NCBI RefSeq assembly: GCF_008831285.2 | Contig: NC_045149.1 | Location: forward strand, 10,444,417-10,508,416 | Length of the DNA: 64,000 bases | DNA from: Nymphaea colorata | Lineage: Eukaryota; Streptophyta; Magnoliopsida; Nymphaeales; Nymphaeaceae | Reading direction: 5' to 3' | Part shown: in pieces, positions 25,001 to 37,000 of the stretch | Position numbering within the stretch: position 1 is the stretch's first letter | Layout of the letters: the number at the start of each line of letters is the position of its first letter | The notes under the pieces: model-generated | What the model saw: the letters and a program-made list of their open reading frames with translations, nothing else | Told to the model about the DNA's origin: nothing | Database searches by the model: none | Program-made: the position numbers and the translations under genes

Positions 25001-28000
25001 ACTCCCCCTCAAGCTGGAGCATACATATTAAACATGCTCAGCTTGTCACAACATTTAGAGAAATCACCAATAGGGAGAGCTTTGGTGAAGACATCTGCAG
25101 CTTGGTCTTCTGAAGGGACATGAATAGTGGCAATGGTTCCTCCTTGAACGAGATCCCTAATGTAATGACAGTCAACCTCAATATGTTTAGTTCTCTCATG
25201 GAAAACTGGATTATCAGTAATGTATGTGGTTGCACGATTGTCACAATACATCTTCATGAGAAGTGGAATCGACACACTTAGGCTAGATAGCATGGATCTA
25301 ACCCAAGTCATTTCTATTGCAGTTTGAGCCATAGCTCTATATTCAGATTTTGCACTAGATCTTGACACCACGCCTTGTTTTTTACTTCTCCATGATATGA
25401 GGTTGCCTCCCACAAATACACAAAATCCTGTGGTAGATTTTCTGTCCTCGACTGAGCCAGCATAGTCAGCATCACTATAGGCTTCCACTTCCAGAATCTT
25501 GCCTTTTGTGAACAAAAGGCCTTTGCCAGGAGACGATTTCAGATATTTAACCACCATCAAAGCAGCATCCCAATGAACTTTCCTTGGTTTTTCCATAAAT
25601 TGACTTACCTTCCCCACTGCCAAACTAATGTCTGGTCTTGTCACAGTAACATAGAGTAGTTTTCCAATAAGAGATCTATAAGATCTAGAATCCACTAATT
25701 CTGTTTGGTCAATCATGAAGGTGTATACGTGGATTCATAGGCAAATTAGCTGGTTTAGATCCTAGCATCCCTGTGTCCTGCAATAAATCAAGAACATACT
25801 TCCGTTGAGAGAGAACAACACCCTTCCTATTGCGAGCAACTTCTATTCCCAAGAAGTATCGAAGTGGACCAAGATCTTTCGTCACAAAGTGTTTTTGAAG
25901 AAACAGTTTTGCATCAGAAATTACTTGATCAGAGTCACCTGTTAGGATAATATCATCAACATAAACCACGAGAACGGTTATACCTCTGGAAGTCTTCTTG
26001 ATAAGCAGAGAATGATCAAGAGGAGATCTCACAAAGCCACACTTTGAGACTACCTCGGAAAACTTGTGAAACCACGCACGAGGACTCTACTTGAGTCCAT
26101 AAATAGCTTTCTTCAGCTTGCACACTTTGCCACACTCCCCCTGTCGTTCAAATCCTGGTGGTTGTTGCATATAGACAGTCTCATCGAGATCACCGTACAA
26201 AAAGGCGTTTTTGACATCCAGTTGATACATGTGCCAGTCATGGTGGACAGCCACAAAAATGATAAGACGAATGGTTCCCAACCGAGCAACTGGAGAGAAG
26301 GTCTCAAAAAAATCCACACCGTAGGTCTGCGTGTAGCCCTTAGCAACCAACCGAGCTTTGTATCGTTCCATAGAACCATCAGAATTATATTTCACTGTGA
26401 ATACCCACTTTGAGCCAACAATATCACAACGAGGAGGAGGATCAACAAGTTCTCAAGTGCCTCTATGCACTAAGGCATCCATCTCATCTTGCATAGCCCG
26501 TCTCCATTGGGTGTCTAACAAAGCCTGCTGGTGACACGTAGGAACTGTATGAGCAGCCAAAGCTTGAATGAACTGTTGCATATTTTTACCAACACCATCA
26601 GTAGACACAAAATGAGATATAGGATGTAAAGTACATTGTCGCTTGCCTTTGCGAAGAGCAATAGGTAAATCTTGACAGGGATCAAAATGATTAGGGCTAT
26701 GCACTTTAGATGTACTTACCTCCTGAGAAACCGTTGGCGAAGGATTATGAGAAGGGTCCTGTCGACGTGTGTAGACCAGCGGAGGATCACGAAACTTGGA
26801 CAGTACAGTAGAAGGAGATTCAGAAGGAAACGACTCCAAAGGAATAGGAGGAATAGGTAGTGGGTCTGGTGATGGTGGCATCTCAGGAAGGATGGAAGAG
26901 GAGCTATAATAAGGCTGAGACTCAAAGAATGTGACATCCGCACTGATATACTCCTTTGGAGTTAAGGGATCAAAGCATTTGTAGCCCTTATGGTTTTTGG
27001 AGTAGCCTATAAAGATACACTTAATGGCTTGGGCTCCCAATTTATCACGTGTGGGTCCAAGTATGTGAACGAAGCATGTGCAACCAAATACTTTGGGAGC
27101 CACTGGAAATAAAGGTCGTTGTGGATGCACAAGTTTAATGGGAACCTTGTTGTCAATGGAGGATGAGGGTAAACGGTTGGTTAAGTAACAGGTCGTGAGG
27201 ATGGCATCTCCCCAAAAAGATGCAGGTAACTTGGTATGAAGCATTAGAGAATGAGCCACATTTAGGAGTTGGCGATGTTTACGTTCAATTACTCCATTTT
27301 GTTGGGAGGTATGAGGACAAGTAAACTGAGGAGAAATGCCATTATCGGAGTAAAACTTCCTTAAGGTTGAGGCTTTGAACTCAAGGGCGTTATCAGTGCG
27401 AATGTTTTTAACAAGAATACCAAACTGGGTCTTTATTTCAATAATAAGATTTTTGAGAATACATACTACTTCAGACCTTTCCTTCAAAAGGAAGACCCAA
27501 GTGACTCGAGAATAATCATCAACAATGACAAGAAAATACCAAAATCTTGACCTACTAGCAACTCTGCTAGGACCCCACACATCAACATGAAGAAGATCAA
27601 ATAGTCCACAACTGGACGGACAAAGACTCGATGAATAATGGCTACGGGTGTGTTTGCCAAGTTGACAGGCTTCACACTGGAACGACTCTGGTATTGAAAG
27701 CTGAGGAAGAAGGTGACGGAGCTTGGAGACAGATGGATGACCAAGTCTGAGATGCCACTGGAAAGAGGAGGACGGTGAGGTGATCGATGATGCTGCAATA
27801 TCCACTGGATCCAATAGGAAGTAGATGCCCCCTTTCTCATAGCCTCCACCAATCGTCTTCCTAGTTTGCAAGTCCTGAAATGAACATAAACCATAGTCAA
27901 ATGTAACACGACAGTGTGAGTCATTAATCAATTGTCCAACTGATAACAAATTTGTTGGGAACTTATGAGCATATAACACATTAGGAATAGTCATAGACTG

Positions 28001-31000
28001 AGAAATCTTGATATCACCATAACCCAGAATAGGTGACCATCTACCATCTGCAAGTTTCACATGACGTGCCTGAGGCAACATGTGTAGCACAATAAACATA
28101 GAAGGTTTACTACAAAAGTGGCTCGATGCTCCGGAATCAATAATCCAAGTAGTACCTGTATCATGTGGGACACTATCAACAGACATAGCACTGTCTATCA
28201 TGACTGTAGAGGCCGACGGCTAGGAAGATCTGAGTGCTAGGAAGTCCTCATACTCAGACTTGTTGATACTCACTGTCACTGTCTCAGGGTGAGAAGGAGA
28301 TAAAGACCCATCTACAACTGATGAAACTGCCTGAACAGACCCAATAGGAGATGGTAAAGAATTCTTGCCCTGCTTAGATGCAACATTTCTTCCTAGGGAT
28401 GCACCGGAAGGACGACCATGTTTATCCCAACATTTGTCTTCTAAATGTCCTATTTTACCACAATAGGTGCACTGAAATCTTCCCCTACCTCCTCCTGACC
28501 CACGACCAATGCCTCTCCCCCTGAATGAACCGCGTCCACGACCTCTTGAGGCTACCAAGGCCGAAGCCTGTAAGTCACTAGAGGGCTGAGAAAGGGTCAC
28601 AGCAAGACGACTGAGTTTGTTGTAGGCGTCAGCTAGGTCAGGGATTTCTGCTCCAGTCAACATCTGAGCCTTTGCTACAGCATATTCAGGGGAGAGACCC
28701 TCTAAAAACTTCGCTACCATAGACTGTTCACCATGAGTTTTATGACATGTTGGACATGGGGGACGTAATGCTTTAAGTCGTTCATAGATGGACTTGAGGG
28801 AAGCGAAGTACTGAGCAAGACTTTGATCACCCTGTTGCAAATTAAGTAATTCCTCCTCCACCTGCAATATCTTGCTAACATTCTTATCATTTGAGTAAGT
28901 TTGTTTCAAGAAATCCCACATTTGTTTGGCCGAGGTATAGTATGCAATAGTTGATGCGCTTTGTGGTTGCACACTATTCATGATCCATGACATGACAATA
29001 TTATTATCTCCCTTCCATGAAACATATTTTCCACTCTTTTCGAGAGGCTCATTTTCTTCTATAACATGCTCCTTCTCATGTCCAATCACTGACATCATAA
29101 ACACACGAGACCAAATCTCATAGTTAGATCCATCTAACTTTACCGTAGAACCATAAGAGAATGAGTTTCCTCCACGTTTAACCTCATGAAAAAAATCAGT
29201 CCTGAGATTTTCAACCATTGCAAATCTATCCACAAGGGATCAACCACCACAGGCAAGAGAAATTATATATATATATATATATATATTGAAAAAGAGACTG
29301 ATCAGCAAGACCAAACTTCCCACACAGCCACGTTAGATGCACAAGAGCAAGCAAACCGCTGTCCAACTGTTGACAGCAACCCACGGCCAACAAAAAACAG
29401 CAATCTGAAAAAAACTGGTCACAGGCAGCTTCAAGGCAGAACAGGGCTGAATCTTCTAAAATTCATCCGGAGCTCAGATCGAGCTGAATTTTGGACTGAA
29501 GCTTGTTGGGATGATTATCTACAGACGCTCAAAAGATGGGGGGCAAATGCCCACCCTAAGGTCCACTCGTTGTCAAGGCAAGGAGCTGGACTGTCGCCTG
29601 TCACAGGCTGTTTCAGAACAGGGCAGGGCAGCTCCTCCTCACGATCTCAGCAGGAAACAAGCAAATCCAGTCTTAACCAACCAACAACTTGTCTATTTAT
29701 GTATCTAACGCAGCTGTACCACACATTAATTTTCACACATCATGGATAACGACATCAGATAAATGTAGTCAATGTAAACTGCCACAAAAAATCATAAAGA
29801 GCAGTCCTCCACTTGGCTGCCTTGATCATAGACCACATCAACCCATAAGAGTCCAGACGACTGGAGTCTATTCACGCATACTTCCTAGCGTGAATAGATG
29901 ACTCCACCTAGTTCCGTTGCTGGAAATCAGTCAACTAGAATAGATGAGAAGAGAAGAAGGAAGAGACGGAAGAAGAGGAAGGAGAACAAGACGGTGGAAG
30001 AGATAGCCTGAGAAGGAGAAGGAGGGTCGCCGGCTGTTCACGTCACGTCGCCAGATTCACAGACGTCTGCAGCCTATTGCCAGCTGTTCAAGTTGCGTCG
30101 CCAGTCACATCCCGCTCTGATACCATGTTGCAGCCTTGAAACGTGGAGAGAGAGAGAGAGGGCTGAAGACGTGAGAGTTGAGAAGAAAAGAACACCCTCA
30201 ATTCACTAACCCTAATCTCTATTATAAAGAGATTAGGGTAGAAAGAAGATTTACAGATTACATCAATCTAAAATAAAGAAAATATTAAAGAGATCTTATA
30301 ACTCTTTAATATTACAAAGAACCACCTAGAAACATAAACATTCTTATTTCAACAGAAATAATAGACGCAAAAGAACCGAAGATCGTACACAGACGTAACG
30401 TGGAAAACCCTCAACTAGAGGGAAAAAAACGACAGGTGAGGAGGTCTGGTGCCCACTAGCTGCCAGACTCTCTCTCTCTTAGAAATTTCATTAACTTACA
30501 AGATTAGGGTTTACAATGGTATAAGTATGCCCAAACTAGGACACAATGGATCGGGTCCAGACCCGGACTCATACATCAAGATCCGTCAACAAAGATAGAA
30601 GGGGTTATGCACATACCTTTTCTCAGTCAATCTAAACCTCCAGAGATGGAGGTAACAGATGCCAATATCATTAGCCCTCGGCTGGATCTAAACCTGATCA
30701 CACATTCTGGGAGGAATATTCCACCACAACAGCCTCTGTAGTCCCTATGCTCCCTCAGGTGTATCACATTCTGTAGTATTTGTTTGTCCCACTTGTTTGG
30801 TGTTCTATGAGTCATTTTCTCCAAAGCATCAAGTGTATCTTGTTCTAGTCCCCTCTTTAACAGCTATCTGTTGAAACTAAGTCTTATGAAGAAATAACAT
30901 TTGATGAGGAGTGGCAACAACAATGGCTGAAGATCTCAATTATTTATTGAACATAAAGGCATCAGATTTGATGAAACTTCCTGTATGGAAATGTCATTGA

Positions 31001-34000
31001 TTGAAGTGTATCTACAAGATTAATACAAAGGTCAATGTGAGAATTGAGCATTGTCAGAGGTAACTGGTTTGCCAAAGAATATAATCAACAGTTTAGGATT
31101 GATTATTTTGAGGCTTTTTCTTCAGTGGCTCCTATGGCTACTATGAGAACCTTGGTTGTTGTGGCATCCTCAAATGAATGTAACTTATGAAAGCTTAATT
31201 AGAGGAATGCATATCTCATTCCAGGTCATCATGAAGAGGTAGATATGGAGCTTTCACAAAGAATTGTTGATTCAGAGACCAGGGTGTTTAAGATGAAGAG
31301 AGCGTATTCTAAAGCAGGCTCCTGGAGCCTGGTCTGAAAATTTTAGAGCAGAGTTGGAGCTTGAATGGAGCTACCATGATCCTGCTTCATTTTTTATGTC
31401 ATCAACAAACAAGGAGAGCCTATGTTTTTTTTATATGTGGATGATATGATTCATACAATTGCAATTTCTCCTACCATCAATTCACTGCAGGTGATTTAGA
31501 AAAAAATGATAGTACAAGAACAAGACTCAGATGAAATATTGTGGTTTTTTGAAATACTTGGTTTTGAAGTTTTTTACTGAAGAAGGGGACTGTAATTGTC
31601 ATAAAACAAGTATGCAACTGATCTTGTGAACAGGCCAGGTTTGGCTATTGGTAGGAATAAGGTAGAATTTCTAGTGGAATAAAATGTACACTTAAGATCC
31701 TTAAATGGGGAAGAGTTGAAATTCCTGTCATCTACAGGCAGCTTTTAGGAAGTCTAATATAATTAACTATTACTCGATGTAACTTAACATATCCATTTCT
31801 AATAAGTCAATTCGTGTTCACACCTAGATCAACTCATCTTGTGGAAGTATTGAGAATTGTTCTTTGTGATAACTACTATGGACTATGGTATGTTCTTCTC
31901 TTCAATTAGTTTTCAAGAGCTTAAGGCTTATTGCCATGTAGACTTTGGGGGAATTCCTTGCGATGACTATCTACTGCTGGCTTTTTTATTTTATTTGGAA
32001 ACTCTATGATCTCATGGAACAGCAAAAACCAACAAAGCGTAACACCGTATTACTGAGGCAAAGTATAGGCCCATGGCTAAAGTCATTTTGAGATTACGTG
32101 GATATGTAGGCTTCTACTTGAACAGCAAGCTTCCATTTGCAGAAAAATTAAACTTGTATTGTAGCAACATGAGTGCAATACATATACCTAACTGCTCAAA
32201 ATCTCATGAAAGGAGAAAACAGATTGACATATATTGTCATTTCACAAGACAACATATCAAGATGGTCCAATTGCATTTGAATTTGTGAGCTTTTATAAAT
32301 AAGTGGCAGGTGTGTATACCAAAAGTTTGCCTCCATCAGGATCCAAAACATTTCTCTCCAAATTTGGCATGCCAAGTTTGAGGATGAATGTTGAGAATTG
32401 TATTTTATTGTACGACTGTTATGTATATTATCGCTATCTGTCTTTGTGGAATTGCTTTTAGGGTTTCTTGGTCTTGATTATTTGTTTTCATAGTATTTTG
32501 ATCAATATTACTTTTTAGGGCTAAGGGTGTCAACCTTTTATAAAGCCCTTCTACAATTTCAGCTGTGGTTTGAACAGAATGAATTGAAGGTTCTTTTCTT
32601 TGATGCTTTCTTTCTTCTTCACATGTATCTCTCAAAGTATGTCATTGAGAGAGTCAACCTTAAGCTTTGGCATCCATCTTTTTGCTCAATCTCTTTTTAA
32701 CTGTTCTGGATTCACTACGATTAGGATCCCTTTAACAAATTTTGGGAGTATTGTTTCTTTAGAAAAGTTTTGAAACCAAACATGCATGATACATGTCATA
32801 TTCCATAATAGACTGAAGCTTAAGCTTGATCCCTCCATTATATTTTCCTGAGTAACTGGTATAATCATTTGTCTGCTTTTATTTTTTATGCATAGAAACT
32901 ATAGATGTGCAGAGCTATTTCATTTTCTAATTTATAACTTGTATTTCTAAGTGACAGCTGTAACACTTTTGTTGCGTTGTCCACTAAAGACCTGTATGAT
33001 ATGAAAAACACATACCGCTATATGTATACAATGGAAGATTTAGGAGGCTTTTTGCTTCCTCAATTTATGTTGCAGGAGTTGGCTCAGAGGGAACAGGAAG
33101 GGCAGCTAGATGAAGGCTTTCTTTCAGAAGTAAATGCACAATTGCGACAGGTGACTCTAAATTCTAATTATGTGTAGGCTTATTAATTTGATTTTCAAAT
33201 TATTTCCCTCTCGTTTCTAGTCTAAGACTCTAAGGTGTAAACTGAAGGTGCTGCTGTATATATTTGTGGTCCAAGTGGCATTTTGGCTGACTAGGCTATG
33301 ACCTACGGGGAACATCTACCTTGTTTTTTTCTTTCGTATTTTTTAACAATGAAATATGCAGAGATTTTTCAATTCAGATTCAGGTTGTTTCCCCTTTTTT
33401 GGATTTGTAGAAATGTTATGCTGCTGTATATATTTGTGGTCCAAGTGGCATTTTGGCTGCCTAGGCTATGACCTACGGGGAGCATCTACCTTGTTTTCTT
33501 TTGTATTTTTGAACAATGAAATATGCAGAGTGTTGCAGCCTTGAGACGTGGAGAGAGAGAGAAAGCGTTGAAGACGTGAGAGTTGGGGAGAGAAAACGTA
33601 ATCTATTCACTAACCCTAATCTCTATTATAAAGAGATTAGGGTAGAAAGGAGATTTACAGAGTACATCAATCTAAAATAAAGAAAATATTAAAGAGATCT
33701 TATAACTCTTTAATATTACAAAGAACCACCTAGAAACATAAACTCCTCTAATTTCAACACTCCCCCTCAAGCTGGAGCATACATATTAAACATGCTCAGC
33801 TTGCCACAACATTTAGAGAAATCACCAATAGGGAGAGCTTTGGTGAAGACATCCGCAGCTTGATCTTCTAAAAGAACATGAATAGTGACAGTGGTTCCTG
33901 CTTGAACGAGATCCCGAATGTAATGGCAGTCAACTTCAATATGTTTGGTCCTCTCGTGGAAAACTGGATTGTTTGCAATGTATGTGGCTGCTCGATTGTC

Positions 34001-37000
34001 ACAATACATCTTCATAGGAAGTGGAATCGACACACTTAGGCTAGATAGCATGGATCTAGCCCAAGTCATTTCTGCTGCATTTTGAGCCATAGCTCTATAT
34101 TCGGATTCTGCACTAGATCTTGACACCACGCCTTGTTTTTTGCTTCTCCATGATATGAGGTTGCCTCCCACAAATATACAAAATCCTGTGGTAGACTTTT
34201 TGTCTTCGACTGAGCCAGCATAGTCAGCATCACTATGGGCTTCCACTTCTAGGGTCTTGCCTTTTGTAAACAAAAGGCCTTTGTCAGGAGACGATTTCAG
34301 ATATTTAACCACCATCAAGGCAGCATCCCAATGAACTTTCCTGGGTTTTTCCATAAATTGACTTAGCTTTCCCATTGCAAAGCTAATGTCTGGTCTTGTC
34401 ACAGTAACATAGAGTAGTTTTCCAATAAGGGACCTGTAGGATCGAGAATCCACTAATTCTGTTTGGTCATCATGAAGGTGTATACGTGGATTCATAGGTA
34501 AATTAGTTGGTTTAGCTCCTAGCATCGTTGTGTCCTGCAATAAATCAAGAACATACTTCCGTTGAGAGAGAACCACACCATCCCTATTGCGAGCAACTTC
34601 TATTCCCAAGAAATATCGTAATGGACCAAGATCTTTGGTCACAAAGTGTTTTTGAAGAAACAACTTTGCATCAAAAATTTCTTGATCAGAGTCGCCTGTT
34701 AGGATAATATCATCAACATAAACCACTAGAACTGTTATACCCCTGGAAGCCTTCTTGATAAACAGAGAATGATTAAGAGGAGATCTCGCAAAGCCACACT
34801 TTGAGACTACCTCAGAGAACTTGTGAAACCACGCACGAGGACTCTGCTTGAGTCCATAAATAGCTTTCTTCAGCTTGCACACTTTGCCACACTCCCCCTG
34901 TCATTCAAACCCTGGTGGTTGTTGCATATAGACAGTCTCATCGAGATCACCATACAAAAAGAGATTTTTAACATCAAGTTGATACATGTGCCAGTAATGG
35001 TGTACAGCCACATAAATGATAAGATGAATGGTTCCCAACCGAGCAACCGGAGAGAAGGTCTCAAAGAAATCCACACCGTAGGTCTGCATGTAACCCTTAG
35101 CAACCAACCGAGCTTTGTATCGTTCCATAGAACCATCAGAATTATATTTCACTGTGAATACCCACTTAGAACCAACAATGTCACAATAAGAAGGAGGATC
35201 AACAAGTTCCCAGGTGCCTCGCTGAACTAAAGCATGCATCTCATCTTGCATAGCCTGTCTCCATTGGGTATCTAATAAAGCTTGCTGGTGACCTGTAGGA
35301 ACTGTATGAGCAGCCAGAGCTTGAATAAACTATTGCATACTTTTGCCAACACCGTCAGTAGACACAAAATGAGATATAGGATGCAAAGTACATTGTCCCC
35401 TGCCTTTGCGAAGAGCGATGGGTAAGTATTCATAGGGATCAGATGGACTAGGGATACTCACTTCAGATGAACTTACCTCCTAAGAAGCGGTTGGCGAAGG
35501 ATCATGAGAAGGGTCTTGTCGACGTGTGTAGACCAGCGGAGGATCACGAAACTTGGACACTACAACCGGAAAGTCTTTAGAAGGAGATTCAAACGAGAAT
35601 GACTCCAAAGGAATAGGAGGAATAGGTAGTGGGTCTGGTGATTGTGGCATCTCAGTAAGAATGGGAGATGAGCTATAATAAGGTTGAGACTCGAAGAATG
35701 TGACATGCGCACTAATATACTCCTTTTAAGTCAAGGGATCAAAGCATTTGTAGCCTTTATGGTTTCTGGTGTAGCCTATAAGGATAGGCTTAATGGCTTG
35801 GGCACCCAATTTATCACGTGTGGGTTCAAGTATGTGAACAAAGCATGTGCAACCAAATGCTTTGGGAGCCCTTCCGAGGGGGAAAAGTTTTCAAAAGAAC
35901 TAAATCACCCTTCCGATGTTCTTTCTTGTCGGTGTTTATTGTGCTGCTGAACCATCCTTTTCTGAGCAGCAACCAATCTATCATTGATGATGCTTAAAAC
36001 CTGGTCCCTAGCAAGTACTGAACCTCCACTTTACTGAGTTGCTCAGAGTGAGGACAAAAGCGACAGAGGTCAGGGGGTGGTCACCTGTAAACCACCTCAA
36101 AAGGGGAGGTTTTAGTGGCTGAAGAATGAGCCGTGTTGTATGCAAATTCTGCCCATGAAAGGTAATCCACCTAATTGTGCAGCTGCAACTCTCCATAACA
36201 ACTTAAGTATGTTTCCCAGAATCTATTCAATGCCTCAGTCTGCCCATCCATTTGAGGTTGGTAGGCTGTACTCATCTTCAGATTTAGAGGATCCTGATCG
36301 CTGACAATAGATTTTGGCATGCCATGTAGTTTCCCGATATTGTCTTGGAAGTTCTTGGCTACATCCTTGGCCAAAAATGGGTGGGCAAGGTCCATAAAAT
36401 GAGCATATTTAGACAATCTGTCAACAACCAGAATAACAGATTTGCCTCTTGACTTAGGCAATCCTTCTATGAATTTCATAGGAAGGTCCTCTTCCATACT
36501 TGGGCTGGGATTCGCAAGGGTTGAAGGAGGCCAGGGGGTTTGAGAGTTTCGTATTTATGCCATTGGCATTGAGGACACGCATGCAGATAATTCCTGATGT
36601 CCCGCTTCATCCCTGGCCAATAAAAGGTGCGTCGTATTCTTGAGTAAGTGTTCTCTGTTCGCTGGTGCCCAGCTTCCTTAGCATCATTAAACTCAGCCAG
36701 CAATGTTTTGGTTAGGCCTGCTTCCTGTGGAATAAAGATGCGGTTCTGATAGAGGAGATAGGGAGGTCGCCAAGTGTATCAATATGTTTGCAGTGATGTA
36801 GATTCCAGCCTCCTCCGTATTTCTTGCACTGACTTAGCCTGCCTGTGTGCTTCTTACAACTGATGCCAGATGTCCAGAATAGGTTGGGATATGAGCTGCA
36901 AGAGGTTCTCATGATTTTCGCCCATGTGATCAAGGTCAAACCTCCTTGAGACCATCAGCCACAAGATTGTCTGATCCTTTCTTGTAAAAGATGTCGAAAT

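Larger units (their letters stand above)
24773..30354 (-). mobile_element. Ty1-copia retrotransposon B, young, inside the LTR of A
   Basis: B is 5582 bp on the - strand, with two 229-bp LTRs that differ at only 2 positions. Its target duplication GAAAT (24768-24772 and 30355-30359) is perfect and lies in the first bases of element A's 5' LTR. The primer site and polypurine tract are normal. It codes for gag, protease, integrase, reverse transcriptase and RNase H in the copia order. Four lesions break the reading: one stop between gag and pol, two stops in the start of reverse transcriptase and one extra base before RNase H. B is clearly the newest insertion in this nest. Confidence 0.96.
19747..30591 (-). 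mobile_element. Ty1-copia retrotransposon A, interrupted by element B
   Basis: A is on the - strand, about 5.26 kb without its insert. The LTRs run TG...CA: 19747-19988 (3') and 24764-24772 plus 30360-30591 (5', split by B). The 5-bp target duplication AAGAT is perfect (19742-19746 and 30592-30596), so A sits in the coding part of element C. The primer site is at 24752-24763 and a polypurine tract follows the 3' LTR. The two LTRs differ at about 14 bases of 240. Gag, protease, integrase, reverse transcriptase and RNase H are all present but carry stops and frameshifts, so the copy is dead. Confidence 0.93.
17959..32644 (+). mobile_element. Degenerate Ty1-copia retrotransposon C (outermost of a nest)
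   Basis: C is an old copia element in the same direction as the host gene and inside its intron. Its parts are a 5' LTR (about 17959-18232), a primer site beside it, integrase sequence at 18815-19746, then, after interruption by element A (19747-30591 plus one target-repeat copy), reverse transcriptase and RNase H at 30597-32388 and a 3' LTR from 32389. The C frame reads up to the insertion point and resumes on the other side. C's own target duplication is not clear. Its decay and its position as host of A make it the oldest member of this nest. Confidence 0.7.
33531..35871 (-). mobile_element. Truncated copia element B2
   Basis: B2 is a relative of element B on the - strand. It keeps the 3' LTR, RNase H, reverse transcriptase, the linker and the last part of integrase. 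At 35871, inside the integrase C-terminus (after the codons of KVFGC...), B homology stops and element D sequence starts. Integrase core, protease, gag and the 5' LTR are missing. It is more diverged from B than B's LTRs are from each other, so it comes from an older insertion of the family. Confidence 0.92.

Noticed and set aside
29186-29749. 187-codon + strand frame
   Set aside because: It is antisense to the leader and gag start of element B and contains a translated AT repeat (IYIYIYIYI). A shadow frame.
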